From Bog-473 sp963737745 (GTDB lineage: Bacteria; Actinomycetota; Acidimicrobiia; Acidimicrobiales; RAAP-2), in assembly GCA_963737745.1 (NCBI GenBank), contig CAVTTR010000012.1, positions 248,001 to 312,000 on the forward strand: DNA of 64,000 bases. The letters run 5' to 3'. Positions 9,106-18,923 of the stretch are shown here, one piece after another. The notes below the pieces were generated by a model. That model saw only the letters and a list, made by a program, of their open reading frames with translations, was not told the origin of the DNA and made no database searches. A program made the position numbers and the translations under genes. Numbering within the stretch: the stretch's first letter is position 1; each line of letters opens with the position of its first letter.

Positions 9106-10155
9106 ATGGCTTCTCCGACGATGCGCCCCTCTCGGGTCCTCATGATCGGTGCTGCCGGCCTGATGCTCTCTGGCGTCCTGATGGCCGGTGCCATCGGTGT
9201 GGTGAGTGCCTCGGTGGCCGGAGGTGGGGGGATTGACGGGAACCCAGGAGGTGTCGATGCCAGCGCTGGCGGCAATGCCAACAGCGCGGCCCCAGCCCCA
9301 AGTGCAGCCGCCAGTAGCGAAATCCCGGCGCAGATGCTCACGTTGTATCGAGCGGCCGCCGGCACGTGCGCCGGATTCCCGTGGACGATCCTGGCCGCCA
9401 TCGGCACCGTCGAGTCGGCCAATGGCACCTCTGATCTGCCGGGAGTGCACTCGGGAGCCAATCCGGCCGGGGCCGAGGGCCCGATGCAGTTCGAGCCCGC
9501 CACCTTCGCCGGCTATGACGCTCCCGTCCCGCCCGGCGGTGCCACTCCTCCCAGCCCCTACGACCCGGTCGATGCCGTGTACGCCGCCAGCCGGATGCTG
9601 TGCGCCAACGGTGCTGCTGGTGGCGCCGACATCCCGGCAGCTGTTTTCGCCTACAACCACGACGACGCCTATGTGTCCAAGGTGCTTTCGTTGGCCGCGA
9701 CCTTTGGGCAAGCCTCCCCGGGCGTGGGCCCTGCCACCGCAGGAAACGCCTCGACGGTGGGAACGGCGGCCGTCGCCTGGGCTCTGGACCAGGTAGGCAC
9801 GCCGTACATCTGGGGCGGGGAGACTCCGGGTGTCGGGTTCGATTGCTCGGGTCTCGTGCAGGCGGCGTACAAGGCGGCCGGGATGGCGCTCCCCCGGGTG
9901 GCGCAAAACCAGTTCGACGCCACAGCTCGGCTGGACCAAGGCACCCAGTTACAGCCCGGCGACCTTGTGTTCTTCGGGACCGGGCCTCAAGGCATCTCCC
10001 ATGTCGGCCTCTACATCGGGGTCCAGGACGGGCACACCATGATGGTCGATGCGCCGCACACCGGAGCCGACGTACGGGTCGAGGCATTCCCGATCACCCC
10101 GGGGGCCCGCTGGGGCAGCGACATATTCGTCGGTGCCACCAGGCCTGCCATGTAG
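9106..10155 (+). CDS. Secreted NlpC/P60 peptidoglycan hydrolase with transglycosylase-like domain
   Basis: 349 aa. N-terminal signal/anchor (VLMIGAAGLMLSGVLMAGAIG) and an Ala/Gly/Pro-rich linker. Then a lytic-transglycosylase-like segment (FPWTILAAIGTVESANG, EGPMQFEPATF, AVFAYNHDDAYVSKV). The C-terminal NlpC/P60 domain has GTPYIWGGETPG, the catalytic Cys in FDCSGLVQAAYKAAG, and the His in ISHVGLYIG. Such two-domain enzymes cut both glycan and peptide parts of the cell wall. ATG 9106 and ATG 9121 are both possible; neither has a strong Shine-Dalgarno sequence. Confidence 0.9.
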   Translation: MASPTMRPSRVLMIGAAGLMLSGVLMAGAIGVVSASVAGGGGIDGNPGGVDASAGGNANSAAPAPSAAASSEIPAQMLTLYRAAAGTCAGFPWTILAAIGTVESANGTSDLPGVHSGANPAGAEGPMQFEPATFAGYDAPVPPGGATPPSPYDPVDAVYAASRMLCANGAAGGADIPAAVFAYNHDDAYVSKVLSLAATFGQASPGVGPATAGNASTVGTAAVAWALDQVGTPYIWGGETPGVGFDCSGLVQAAYKAAGMALPRVAQNQFDATARLDQGTQLQPGDLVFFGTGPQGISHVGLYIGVQDGHTMMVDAPHTGADVRVEAFPITPGARWGSDIFVGATRPAM

Positions 10156-10206
10156 GCGCACCGACCAGGCAACAAAGTGCAATCTCGGACCGGGTCTACA
10201 CTGATC

Positions 10207-10301
10207 AGCGAAGGGGAGTACCCCATACATCGGTGATCGACATACCCGGCTCCCCATGAGCCCGGTCATCGGACCTGCGTGCAGGTGGGAGAGACCTTCG
10301 T
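10207..10301 (+). promoter_or_regulatory. Mn2+ riboswitch candidate (yybP-ykoY type)
   Basis: The 5' strand CGAAGGGGAGTA and the 3' strand GAGACCTTCG contain the two conserved ends of the yybP-ykoY motif. CGAAGG (10209-10214) pairs exactly with CCTTCG (10295-10300) as the closing P1 stem. Between them are a CGACATAC stretch and an ACCTGC/GCAGGT hairpin. Known yybP-ykoY RNAs sense Mn2+ and control Mn exporters, including TMEM165/GDT1-type genes. This RNA lies 63 bases before such a gene on the same strand, so motif and context agree. Confidence 0.83.
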
Positions 10302-10364
10302 TCTAGCCATGTTTGTCATGGCCGGGGCGAGGGACACCCCTTCGGTCCGGCGAGAAAGGTCACC

Positions 10365-10949
10365 GTGCATATCGCCATCATCGCCGCCGTTTTTCCGATC
10401 ATCTTCGTGGGCGAATTTCCGGACAAGACGATGTTCGCCTCGCTCGTCATGTCGACGCGCGGCAATCCCCTCGCCGTCTGGCTCGGCGCCGCCAGTGCCT
10501 TCTTGATCCACGTGGTCATCGCCACCACCATTGGGGTGGCCCTGTTCCACGTGGTCCCCCACCGGGTCCTCGAGGCAGTCGTGGCCTTCATGTTCCTCGT
10601 GGGGGCGGTGCTCGCCATTCGCGAAGCCCGCAAGGCCCAGCAGGACCAGGAACTCGTGGCGAAGGAGTCGGCGTCGGGCCGACGGGTCATCACCACATCG
10701 TTTCTGGTGATCTTCCTGGCCGAGTGGGGCGACCTGACGCAGATCCTCACCGCTAACTTGGCCGCCCACTATCACTCGCCCTTCTCGGTGGGTGTCGGTG
10801 CGCTCGCAGCCTTGTGGACCGTCGCCGCCCTGGCCGTGCTGGGCGGACAGAGTCTCTTGCGAATCATCAACATCAGGACGGTCCGGATCGTCACGGCCGT
10901 CGTGCTCTTCGGGCTGGCCGGCTTCACGGCCTGGGAGGCCATCAGATAA
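10365..10949 (+). CDS. TMEM165/GDT1 family cation transporter, probable Mn2+ exporter
   Basis: 194 aa, GTG start. Two homologous halves of three membrane helices each, separated by a charged loop (REARKAQQDQELVAKES). Each half has the family's acidic signature: VGEFPDKTMFASLV near the N-terminus and LAEWGDLTQILTANLA in the second half; these Glu and Asp residues form the cation site in characterised members. Bacterial relatives (MneA/MntX type) export manganese; eukaryotic ones carry Ca2+/Mn2+. The upstream manganese-type riboswitch supports Mn2+ as the substrate and induction by high Mn2+. Convergent with the PrmC-like methyltransferase (34-base gap). Confidence 0.9.
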   Translation: MHIAIIAAVFPIIFVGEFPDKTMFASLVMSTRGNPLAVWLGAASAFLIHVVIATTIGVALFHVVPHRVLEAVVAFMFLVGAVLAIREARKAQQDQELVAKESASGRRVITTSFLVIFLAEWGDLTQILTANLAAHYHSPFSVGVGALAALWTVAALAVLGGQSLLRIINIRTVRIVTAVVLFGLAGFTAWEAIR

Positions 10950-10983
10950 TCCTGCTCGCCGGCGCGGCCTACCCGTCGCGCCG

Positions 10984-11768
10984 TCAGCCACTCCCCCGCG
11001 TGGCTTCGATGCCACGGATGTCTCCCTCGTCGTCAACGAGCCGGATGACCTCGACGTACCCCAGTCGGTCCAGATCGGTTTCGAGGATGTCGGCCTGTTC
11101 ACCCCCGAGCTCGAGGAGGACCGCGCCACCGGGACCGAGGAAGCGCAGGCCCTCGGTCAGCACACGCCGCAGGATTTCGGTGCCGTCAGGACCACCGTCG
11201 TATGACAGGGGGGATTCGAACGCCAAGGTGTCGCGTTGGAGCAGAGAGAGGGCGGGCCTTGGCACATAGGGGACGACGCCGACCACCACATCGACGACGC
11301 CCTCGAGGGACGTGGGTAGTGGCGCGAAAAGGTCGCCATGGAATGCCTCGACCCCGTTGCAGGCGCGCGCAGGCGATGGCACGTTCGTCGACGTCGGATG
11401 CCACGACGCGCGCCGCTGGGTGCCTCGCCTTCAGCACCGCGGCGATGGCTCCGCTTCCGGTACACAGGTCGATGGCCGTGCCCGCTTCGGGCAAGAGAGC
11501 GGCAGCGCGACGCTGCCAACGGCTGACTCTGCAGCCGCGGGACGTAGACCCCGGGATCGACCCCGACATCGATATCGCAGAACTGCACGTGTCCGGTGAT
11601 CCAGGCCAGCGGCTCACCGGTGAGGCGACGGGCCACGATGAGGCCCAATAGTTGGGTGTCCCCCGCCGCATGTTCGATGAGATCGTCCGTCTCTTCTTCG
11701 GGGGCGAGGAATCCAGCCCGAGCGAAGCGCTCGACCAGCGCGGCGCGCCCACTCGATGTTGTGGCCAC
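10984..11768 (-). CDS. PrmC/HemK-like methyltransferase (frame broken twice)
   Basis: The corrected product is about 261 aa, from GTG 11768. N-terminal helical domain (ALVERFARAGFLAPEEETDD), PLAWITGHVQFCDIDVGVDPG, then after a frame change near 11540 the SAM-binding motif TAIDLCTGSGAIAAVLKARHP. After a second change near 11365 come GVEAFHGDLFAPLP and the C-terminal strands. PrmC enzymes methylate the GGQ glutamine of release factors and use an NPPY motif; here that position reads GVVPYVPRP, so the Asn is lost and release-factor methylation is doubtful. Follows pgi after 7 bases, probably one operon. The span is 3n+2 bases, matching two extra bases. Confidence 0.75.
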
Positions 11769-11775
11769 GCTCGGC

Positions 11776-13434
<1,659 letters not shown>

Positions 13435-13588
13435 CGTTACCTCGCTTCGCTCCGCGTGCCGATGACTCGGTGGTCCACCCGTGGCCAGTGGCCGACTGTC
13501 ACACCTTTCCCTCGGACGTTATGCGGCATTCGCCAAGGAGGCGGTCGCACCCCGAGAGCTTCGACTGATGTTCCGATAGCGTCAGAAA

Positions 13589-13780
13589 ATGGGTGAGGCC
13601 GAGGAAATCGAACTCGTCGGAGTCTTCGGAGGAAAGGCATTCGACGTCGCATCGGCTCACAACGGTCGGATCATCAAGCACATTGGCGATGAGGTCATGT
13701 TCATCGCTTTGGCTGCCGCCGATGGCTGCGCCAACCTGGCCGCACGTCTGACCGACTTGGCCATCCCGGCCGAGCAGTAG
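13589..13780 (+). pseudogene. Remnant of a class III adenylate/guanylate cyclase domain
   Basis: 63 aa. The stretch FDVASAHNGRIIKHIGDEVMF matches the metal-binding and dimer-interface region of class III nucleotide cyclases (general pattern HGGRVVKxxGDEVMF). The first metal-binding aspartate region (FADLVGFT) and the second half of the domain are missing, and no neighbouring frame supplies them clearly. It lies between pgi and the GGDEF gene, so I read it as a truncated gene and not a functional cyclase. Confidence 0.55.
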
Positions 13781-13790
13781 AGCCGGGCCG

Positions 13791-15728
13791 CTATACCTTT
13801 TCGAACCAGCGCACCTGGCCGCGGCCATATTTCTTGGCTTCGTAGAGGGCATGGTCGGCCCGTTCGATGAGCGTCAAGACGGTGACATCCAAAGGCCCAG
13901 ACACCGCCACTCCGATACTGCACCCGAGCACCTGCCTGCGGTCCCCGGTGCGGACGACCGCAGATCCGACCAGTTCACTGATCCTCGCCGCCAGTTGTGC
14001 CGTAGCCACCGGATCGGGCTGGGCCAGCCACCCGACGACGAACTCGTCTCCGCCGTAGCGGGAGACCACATCGGAGGCTCGGGTCGTGGCGCGCAGGACG
14101 TCGGCTACGGCCCTGATGGCGTCATCCCCACCCTCGTGCCCCAGGGAGTCGTTTATCTTCTTGAGATCGTCGAGATCGATGAACAACACCGTGAGGGCCA
14201 GCGCCCCCAGACTGCGACGGGCTCCGGCGAGGTCGATGTTCAAGGCTTCGAGCGCCGCGCCTCGATTGAGCAGCTGGGTCAGTGCATCGCGCGTGGCACG
14301 TTCGAAAAGCTCCTCACGTTGCACTTCACTGGCCTGTATCGAGATATGAAGATTGCTGAGGGCCGATTGCAGCGCCTCCCCCATGCGGCCCGGGAGCGGG
14401 ATCTGGAGTGCCGGGTCGTCGAGGTTTCCGTTCGACAGGGCAATGGCCTGTGCCTGTACGCCGCGTAGCGTCGATGCCATCTCATTGAACGCGTTGGAGG
14501 CGAGGGCGAGTTCCCTCGGGCCTGTCTCGTCGAGATGCGGCAGCTCGAGTTCCCCCTGCCGCAACGACTGGAAGGCGGCGCCAAGGTTGGCGATCGGACG
14601 GCGTACGGTGCGGCCGAGCAGCAGCACACCGCCGATGGTGAGGAGCACGACCAGGGCGATGAGGAGCATGCTGATCTCGAGAGCGCTCGTGGCCGCGTTC
14701 GCCTGACCGACGGTCGCCGTGCGAAGGTCGGCGGAGCCGGCCAACACGAGTCTCGTCAGGGCGTGCGCCCACTCCACCTCGGACCGCGCGATGGCGGCGA
14801 TGGAGGGCCCATTTGCCGGCAGGGGGGCTCCGTCATGATGCAGCCCCGATGTCATGGCCAGTTGCACGTCATCCTCGAAAGCGGTGGAGAGGGGGTTCGT
14901 GATGAGAGCAGCCCAGGCCTCCGTGGCCTGTGGCCCGAGCGCGTCGGGAAAGTCACCCGTCGCCGCCGCGAACTTCTCGTGACTGACGATGAGGCTCTCG
15001 AGCGCCTCGGGCGTCACTCCCGACACGAGCACGGCTTCCAGCGAATTGCCGGTCCGCAGGCTCTCCTCGCTGAGGCCGGACGTGAAGGCTTGGAACGAAG
15101 AGTCGAGCGCAGTGAGCCGTTCCGAGGTCGCGCGCGAGTCCGACGCCCGCGTACTCCGCAGCACATCAAACGTGTACTTCCACGTCACGTCGATTTGGGT
15201 GCCCAGACTATTGAAGAACGACTCGACCTGTGCCGACGACGCCGTCCCGTCGTCAACGTCGTGACGAATGTGCCGCAGCGGGTGGCGGTCAACGGCGAAT
15301 GTGCCTTTTGGACCCAGCACGGTCTGTCGATTCACGACCTCGCGTGCCCGCGCAAGACTCTTCTTGAAGTTGACGCCGAGAAGTGCGTCGAGCTGGGCCT
15401 CGGTGAGATGGTTTTCCCTCGCCGCCACGATGGATGCACTCGCCACGTATTCCGCGTAGATATCGGCTCGGGCGCGCAGCAGTGCGTCGAGGGTCAAGGA
15501 GGATTGACGGACCGTCACGGCACGATCACGACTCGACACTTGGTGCGTCACCACGCTCGAGGCGAGGGCGAGGCCCGCCACGATCGGTGTGAGCACGGCC
15601 AGAACGAGTAGCACTCGGATGGTGAGGGGAAAGATCCGTCGTTTTGGACGATCGCGTCCCGCCTGTCGTGCGGAGAGCCCTGCGCCGTGTGGCGAGGCCT
15701 CCGGGTGACTGCCGGGTTGGGTGCGCAT
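13791..15728 (-). CDS. Membrane diguanylate cyclase (HAMP-GGDEF)
   Basis: 645 aa. Cytoplasmic N-terminus rich in basic residues, membrane helix 1 (IRVLLVLAVLTPIVAGLALA), a sensor region of about 280 residues, membrane helix 2 (ISMLLIALVVLLTIGGVLLLG), a HAMP-like segment (GRTVRRPIANLGAAF) and a C-terminal GGDEF domain. The active site reads RYGGDEFV, with DDLKKINDSLGHEGGDDA upstream, so cyclic di-GMP synthesis is expected. No EAL domain and no obvious RxxD inhibitory site directly before GGDEF (DVVSRYGGDEF has RASD four residues before the motif, which could serve as one). The sensor domain has no recognised fold and its ligand is unknown. Its stop lies 10 bases past the end of the cyclase remnant. 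Confidence 0.9.
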   Translation of the reverse strand: MRTQPGSHPEASPHGAGLSARQAGRDRPKRRIFPLTIRVLLVLAVLTPIVAGLALASSVVTHQVSSRDRAVTVRQSSLTLDALLRARADIYAEYVASASIVAARENHLTEAQLDALLGVNFKKSLARAREVVNRQTVLGPKGTFAVDRHPLRHIRHDVDDGTASSAQVESFFNSLGTQIDVTWKYTFDVLRSTRASDSRATSERLTALDSSFQAFTSGLSEESLRTGNSLEAVLVSGVTPEALESLIVSHEKFAAATGDFPDALGPQATEAWAALITNPLSTAFEDDVQLAMTSGLHHDGAPLPANGPSIAAIARSEVEWAHALTRLVLAGSADLRTATVGQANAATSALEISMLLIALVVLLTIGGVLLLGRTVRRPIANLGAAFQSLRQGELELPHLDETGPRELALASNAFNEMASTLRGVQAQAIALSNGNLDDPALQIPLPGRMGEALQSALSNLHISIQASEVQREELFERATRDALTQLLNRGAALEALNIDLAGARRSLGALALTVLFIDLDDLKKINDSLGHEGGDDAIRAVADVLRATTRASDVVSRYGGDEFVVGWLAQPDPVATAQLAARISELVGSAVVRTGDRRQVLGCSIGVAVSGPLDVTVLTLIERADHALYEAKKYGRGQVRWFEKV

Positions 15729-15907
15729 GCACGTCCTGCTCTGTCCGGATGAGCTGCGCTCTGCATGCAGGCACGTTCACCGCGGACGCTCGTGCGTCAA
15801 TCATCCCCCCGTCCGCTCCAGGGCGGCCCTACCCACTCCCAACAACCGCCCAACGTTGCGTCCGTCCCTGGGGGTAATCAACCTACGACACCGGGGATGC
15901 ACGCCTC

Positions 15908-16360
15908 CTAACGGAAATCGGCCCCCGCTCCGGCATTGCGGATGAGGACCCGCCCGAATTTCGCCTGCACCAGACCGGTGGCGACGAAAATCCCGACTCC
16001 GTAGAGGGCGGTGCGATGAGGTGGGAGTCGGAGGACCGTGGCCAGGGCCACCGTGAGAAAGAGCAGGATGGAGAGAAGCCGGGTGGGAAGGCGGGCAGAG
16101 AACATGCACGCCACCAAGACTCCCAGCGCAATCCAGCCTGCTGCGAAGACGAGACCGGCGAGTGGACCAACGAAAACGAAGGGCAAGACGAACGCGATGC
16201 CCAGTCCGCCTCCGCCCATCGTCAGCATGCGCCGGTTCCACATCTGCCGGGTCGTCGCGGCTCCCTGGGCGCGCAAAGAGATACCGAGGAGGCCGAGCAC
16301 GGTCACCGCGCCGAAGCCGATGATCATGGTGACTGCCCCCACGAGTCCTAACCACGTCAT
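15908..16360 (-). CDS. Four-helix membrane protein, unknown function
   Basis: About 150 aa with four predicted membrane helices: GLVGAVTMIIGFGAVTVLGLLG, LGIAFVLPFVFVGPLAGLVF, IALGVLVACMF and LLSILLFLTVALATVLRL. No catalytic motif or family signature recognised. The start could be ATG 16360 (MTWLG) or 16372 (MEPQM). It lies upstream of the GGDEF gene on the same strand, separated by 180 bases; a shared role is not shown. Confidence 0.6.
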   Translation of the reverse strand: MTWLGLVGAVTMIIGFGAVTVLGLLGISLRAQGAATTRQMWNRRMLTMGGGGLGIAFVLPFVFVGPLAGLVFAAGWIALGVLVACMFSARLPTRLLSILLFLTVALATVLRLPPHRTALYGVGIFVATGLVQAKFGRVLIRNAGAGADFR

Positions 16361-16494
16361 CTGCGGCTCCACATTCGACCACGTTCTCCCTGCCTACAGG
16401 CTATCTGAACGGGCAATCTGCTTTTTGCAGCCCTCATTGCGACTCTCTCCGAATACCGGCGAAGGCCGTGGCGAAGAGGACGTTTCCCGTCCTT

Positions 16495-16640
16495 CGGTGG
16501 TGGCACCCGTTGCCGGCGCGGCAGGATCACAAGGCGGATTCGATGGCGTCTGGCTCTACGATCACCTCGCCGGCTCGGTGCACTGTCCGCTGATGGCGTA
16601 CGCCAATTGGCGGCACGCCGGGGCGACGACTGAGCACTCC
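16495..16640 (+). pseudogene. Possible 5' fragment of an LLM (luciferase-like) oxidoreductase
   Basis: In one forward frame the peptide GGFDGVWLYDHLAGSVH appears, followed by PLMAYANWRHAGATT. This matches the typical second strand and helix of luciferase-like monooxygenases ('GFDGVWLxDHL ... ALAALAAxT'). No Met start or downstream barrel is present, and the GNAT gene runs antisense to its end. Probably a decayed fragment. Together with it, the interval 16373-16642 holds no other supported gene. Confidence 0.35.
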
Positions 16641-16642
16641 CA

Positions 16643-17183
16643 TCACGACGGCGGTCGCTCGAGGAGATAGAGGAAGCAGGGTCCTTCATCGCTCGGGTCC
16701 TCGGACTCGAGCGTCCCCTCCCAGACCCGACGGAACCCGGCGTGCTCGAGTGCCCGCCACGAGGCCCGATTCTCCTGCAGCACATCCACGACAACCGCCT
16801 CTAATTTCGGGATAGGTGCGCCAGCAGTCGGCCACCAGGGCCTCGATCACGCGCGGTCCCAGCCCTCGACCGGTCGCGCTCTGGATCCCGATGAGATAGT
16901 CGATGCCGGCGGCGCACACCGGCCCCACGCCCACACTGACCGTGCTCTGCCAATCGGGGTTGTCCTCGAGCAGGTAGCGCTGGGCGAACCCAATCGGCTG
17001 TCCGTCGTTGAGCACGATGAACCCATCGGTCGGATCCGATCCACCGATCATCGGGCCATAGCGGGCCTCCACCGTTTCGATATCGGCTGGTTCGCGCCAC
17101 CACCGTTGGACGTGCGGGCGCGACAGCCAGTGCGCCAGGAGGGCAAGATCGCTCGATTGCAGGGGCCGCAGCGTGATCGGCAT
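16643..17183 (-). CDS. GNAT N-acetyltransferase, AAC(6')-like (frame broken once)
   Basis: Corrected product about 179 aa. N-terminal part MPITLRPLQSSDLALLAHWL, RPHVQRWW, then QPIGFAQRYL, YLIGIQSATGRGLGPRVIEAL (acetyl-CoA-binding motif of the type R/Q-x-x-G-x-G). The frame changes near 16803, after RTYPEI; the restored tail reads VDVLQENRASWRALEHAGFR, the usual GNAT motif B, and ends at 16643. The family resembles aminoglycoside 6'-N-acetyltransferases and siderophore acetyltransferases; resistance is not implied by sequence alone. Span 3n+1. Confidence 0.8.
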
Positions 17184-17286
17184 GCATCCACAATGGCCGA
17201 TCAGGGCATCAGGGCGGTGACCCGAGGTGGTCTGCGCCGTACTCTCGGCTCGGCATCGAGAGTGCCCACGGCGATAGCGTGGCCCG

Positions 17287-18012
17287 ATGGAGACAGAGGA
17301 TTATTTGGCCTTCACCCGGGAACGCTCGCAGGCCTTGTTGAAGGTGGCGCGCGCCAATCTCGATGTGGCCGTACCGAGCTGCCCGGGCTGGACGAACGCG
17401 GATCTCGTCGCCCACATCGGAGAGGTGTGGGGCTGGGCCGACGCCGTCGTGCAGAGCGGAGAACGAAGCGATCCACCGGCCGCACCGAGCGACGTCAGCG
17501 GTCCGACGATTGTCGAATGGGCTGAGGAGCAGCTCCACAATGTGCTCACCACCCTGGAGAAGGCGGACCCCACCGCGAACTGCTGGACGTTCGGGCTCCC
17601 CCGCACGCCGATGTTCTGGATCCGCCGTCAAGCCTTAGAAGCCGCCGTCCATGCCTGGGACAGCGAAGGAGCCATCGCCGCCCCGACGCCTTTGGATGGC
17701 GAACTGGCCCGTGACGGCATTGACGAGTTCCTCACGTCGATGCTTCCCCGTTACGTCAAGAGGAACCCCGATGGGTGGACCGGGCAGGCGCTGCGCTTCC
17801 GGCGTTCCGACGGCGAGGGTGCATGGACGGTGCAGCTCGGTCCCGACGGCGCCGTCACGACCGAAGACAGCGGCGAGAAGGTCGACGTTGCTCTCCAGGG
17901 GCCAGCGTCGGCGCTGTACTTATGGTGTCTCAACCGAGTGCCGGCCCAGGACCTCGAATTGTCCGGTGACCCCGCGGTGGCGGCTCGATGGACGTCGGAG
18001 ATCGCCTTCTGA
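17287..18012 (+). CDS. Maleylpyruvate isomerase family mycothiol-dependent enzyme (MDMPI)
   Basis: 241 aa. N-terminal DinB-like four-helix domain with the family pattern CPGWTNADLVAHIGEVWGWA, where the His is one metal ligand; further ligands are expected in the region RRQALEAAVHAWDSEG (Glu and His). C-terminal MDMPI domain with ALRFRRSDGEGAWTVQLG and ALYLWCLNR. Members use mycothiol, the actinobacterial thiol, in isomerisation or transfer reactions; most, including this one, have unknown substrates. Starts at ATG 17287, shortly after a divergent GNAT gene. Confidence 0.85.
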   Translation: METEDYLAFTRERSQALLKVARANLDVAVPSCPGWTNADLVAHIGEVWGWADAVVQSGERSDPPAAPSDVSGPTIVEWAEEQLHNVLTTLEKADPTANCWTFGLPRTPMFWIRRQALEAAVHAWDSEGAIAAPTPLDGELARDGIDEFLTSMLPRYVKRNPDGWTGQALRFRRSDGEGAWTVQLGPDGAVTTEDSGEKVDVALQGPASALYLWCLNRVPAQDLELSGDPAVAARWTSEIAF

Positions 18013-18029
18013 GGTCTCCCTGAGGCCTT

Positions 18030-18908
18030 TCAGGGAGTGGCGAAACTCACTGCGGTGAGCGCCTCGGACACGTCCCACAACCTCGCCGCGACCACCGGAT
18101 CCTGTGCCCGCGCCGCCAGCTTGGCCGGGCCGGCGCCGCCCTTGATTTCTCCAAACCCCGATGGCCCGTAGTAGCCAGCTGGGGTGACGTCGGCCGCCGT
18201 GGCGGCGTAGACGGCAGGACGCGCCGCGGACTCGGCCGTCGGTATCAGCCCGGACACGGCCTTGGCCCACCGGTGATTCTCCAGGCTGTCGCCGGGTTCC
18301 ATTCCGGCTCCGGTTCGTGCGAAGCCAGGATGCGCTCCTACCGCGGTGAGGCCCCAACCAAGAGCGTCGCTCCGTCGCTGCAGCTCGGTCATGAACAGCA
18401 GGTTGGCCAGTTTCGATTGTCCGTAGGCCTTGAACTTTCGATAGGACCGATCGGCCTGCAAATCGTCGAAATCTATAGACGCCATGCGGTGGGCCAAGCT
18501 GCCCACGACGACGAGTCGCGGGGCATCGGCTGCCCTCAGGAGGGGCATGAGGGCCGAGGCGAGCGCGAAGTGACCGAGATGATTGGTGCCGAAGTGCAAC
18601 TCGAATCCGTCGGCCGTCGTCTGGCGTTGCCGTGGCATGACGACGCCGGCATTGTTCACCAGAACGTCGAGGGTGTCGTAGCTGTCCTGCATGCGCACAC
18701 CGAAGGCCGCTACTGATTTCAGATCGGCCAGATCGAGGAGCTCGTAGGTGACGTCGGCGTCCTTGTTCTCGGTGCGGATGGTGTGCGCCGCCTGCTCACC
18801 GATCTCGAGGTTGCGTACACCGAAGACGACGCGCCAGCCGGCGCGTGCGAGGCCTCGCCCCACTTCGTACCCGAGCCCCCGGGCGCCCGTCACCACCGCT
18901 GTGTCCAT
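18030..18908 (-). CDS. Short-chain dehydrogenase/reductase (protochlorophyllide-reductase-like)
   Basis: 292 aa. Rossmann dinucleotide site TAVVTGARGLGYEVGRGLA; NNAG motif LVNNAGVVMP; NHLGHFALASALMPLL; catalytic Ser in VVVGSLAHRMA; catalytic YGQSK (Y-x3-K). C-terminus long, as in retinol/protochlorophyllide-type SDRs. Substrate unknown. It begins 15 bases after the gltD stop on the same strand, so it may be co-transcribed with glutamate synthase, though the reaction need not be related. Confidence 0.85.
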   Translation of the reverse strand: MDTAVVTGARGLGYEVGRGLARAGWRVVFGVRNLEIGEQAAHTIRTENKDADVTYELLDLADLKSVAAFGVRMQDSYDTLDVLVNNAGVVMPRQRQTTADGFELHFGTNHLGHFALASALMPLLRAADAPRLVVVGSLAHRMASIDFDDLQADRSYRKFKAYGQSKLANLLFMTELQRRSDALGWGLTAVGAHPGFARTGAGMEPGDSLENHRWAKAVSGLIPTAESAARPAVYAATAADVTPAGYYGPSGFGEIKGGAGPAKLAARAQDPVVAARLWDVSEALTAVSFATP

Positions 18909-18923
18909 GCCGACTCCGACTCC

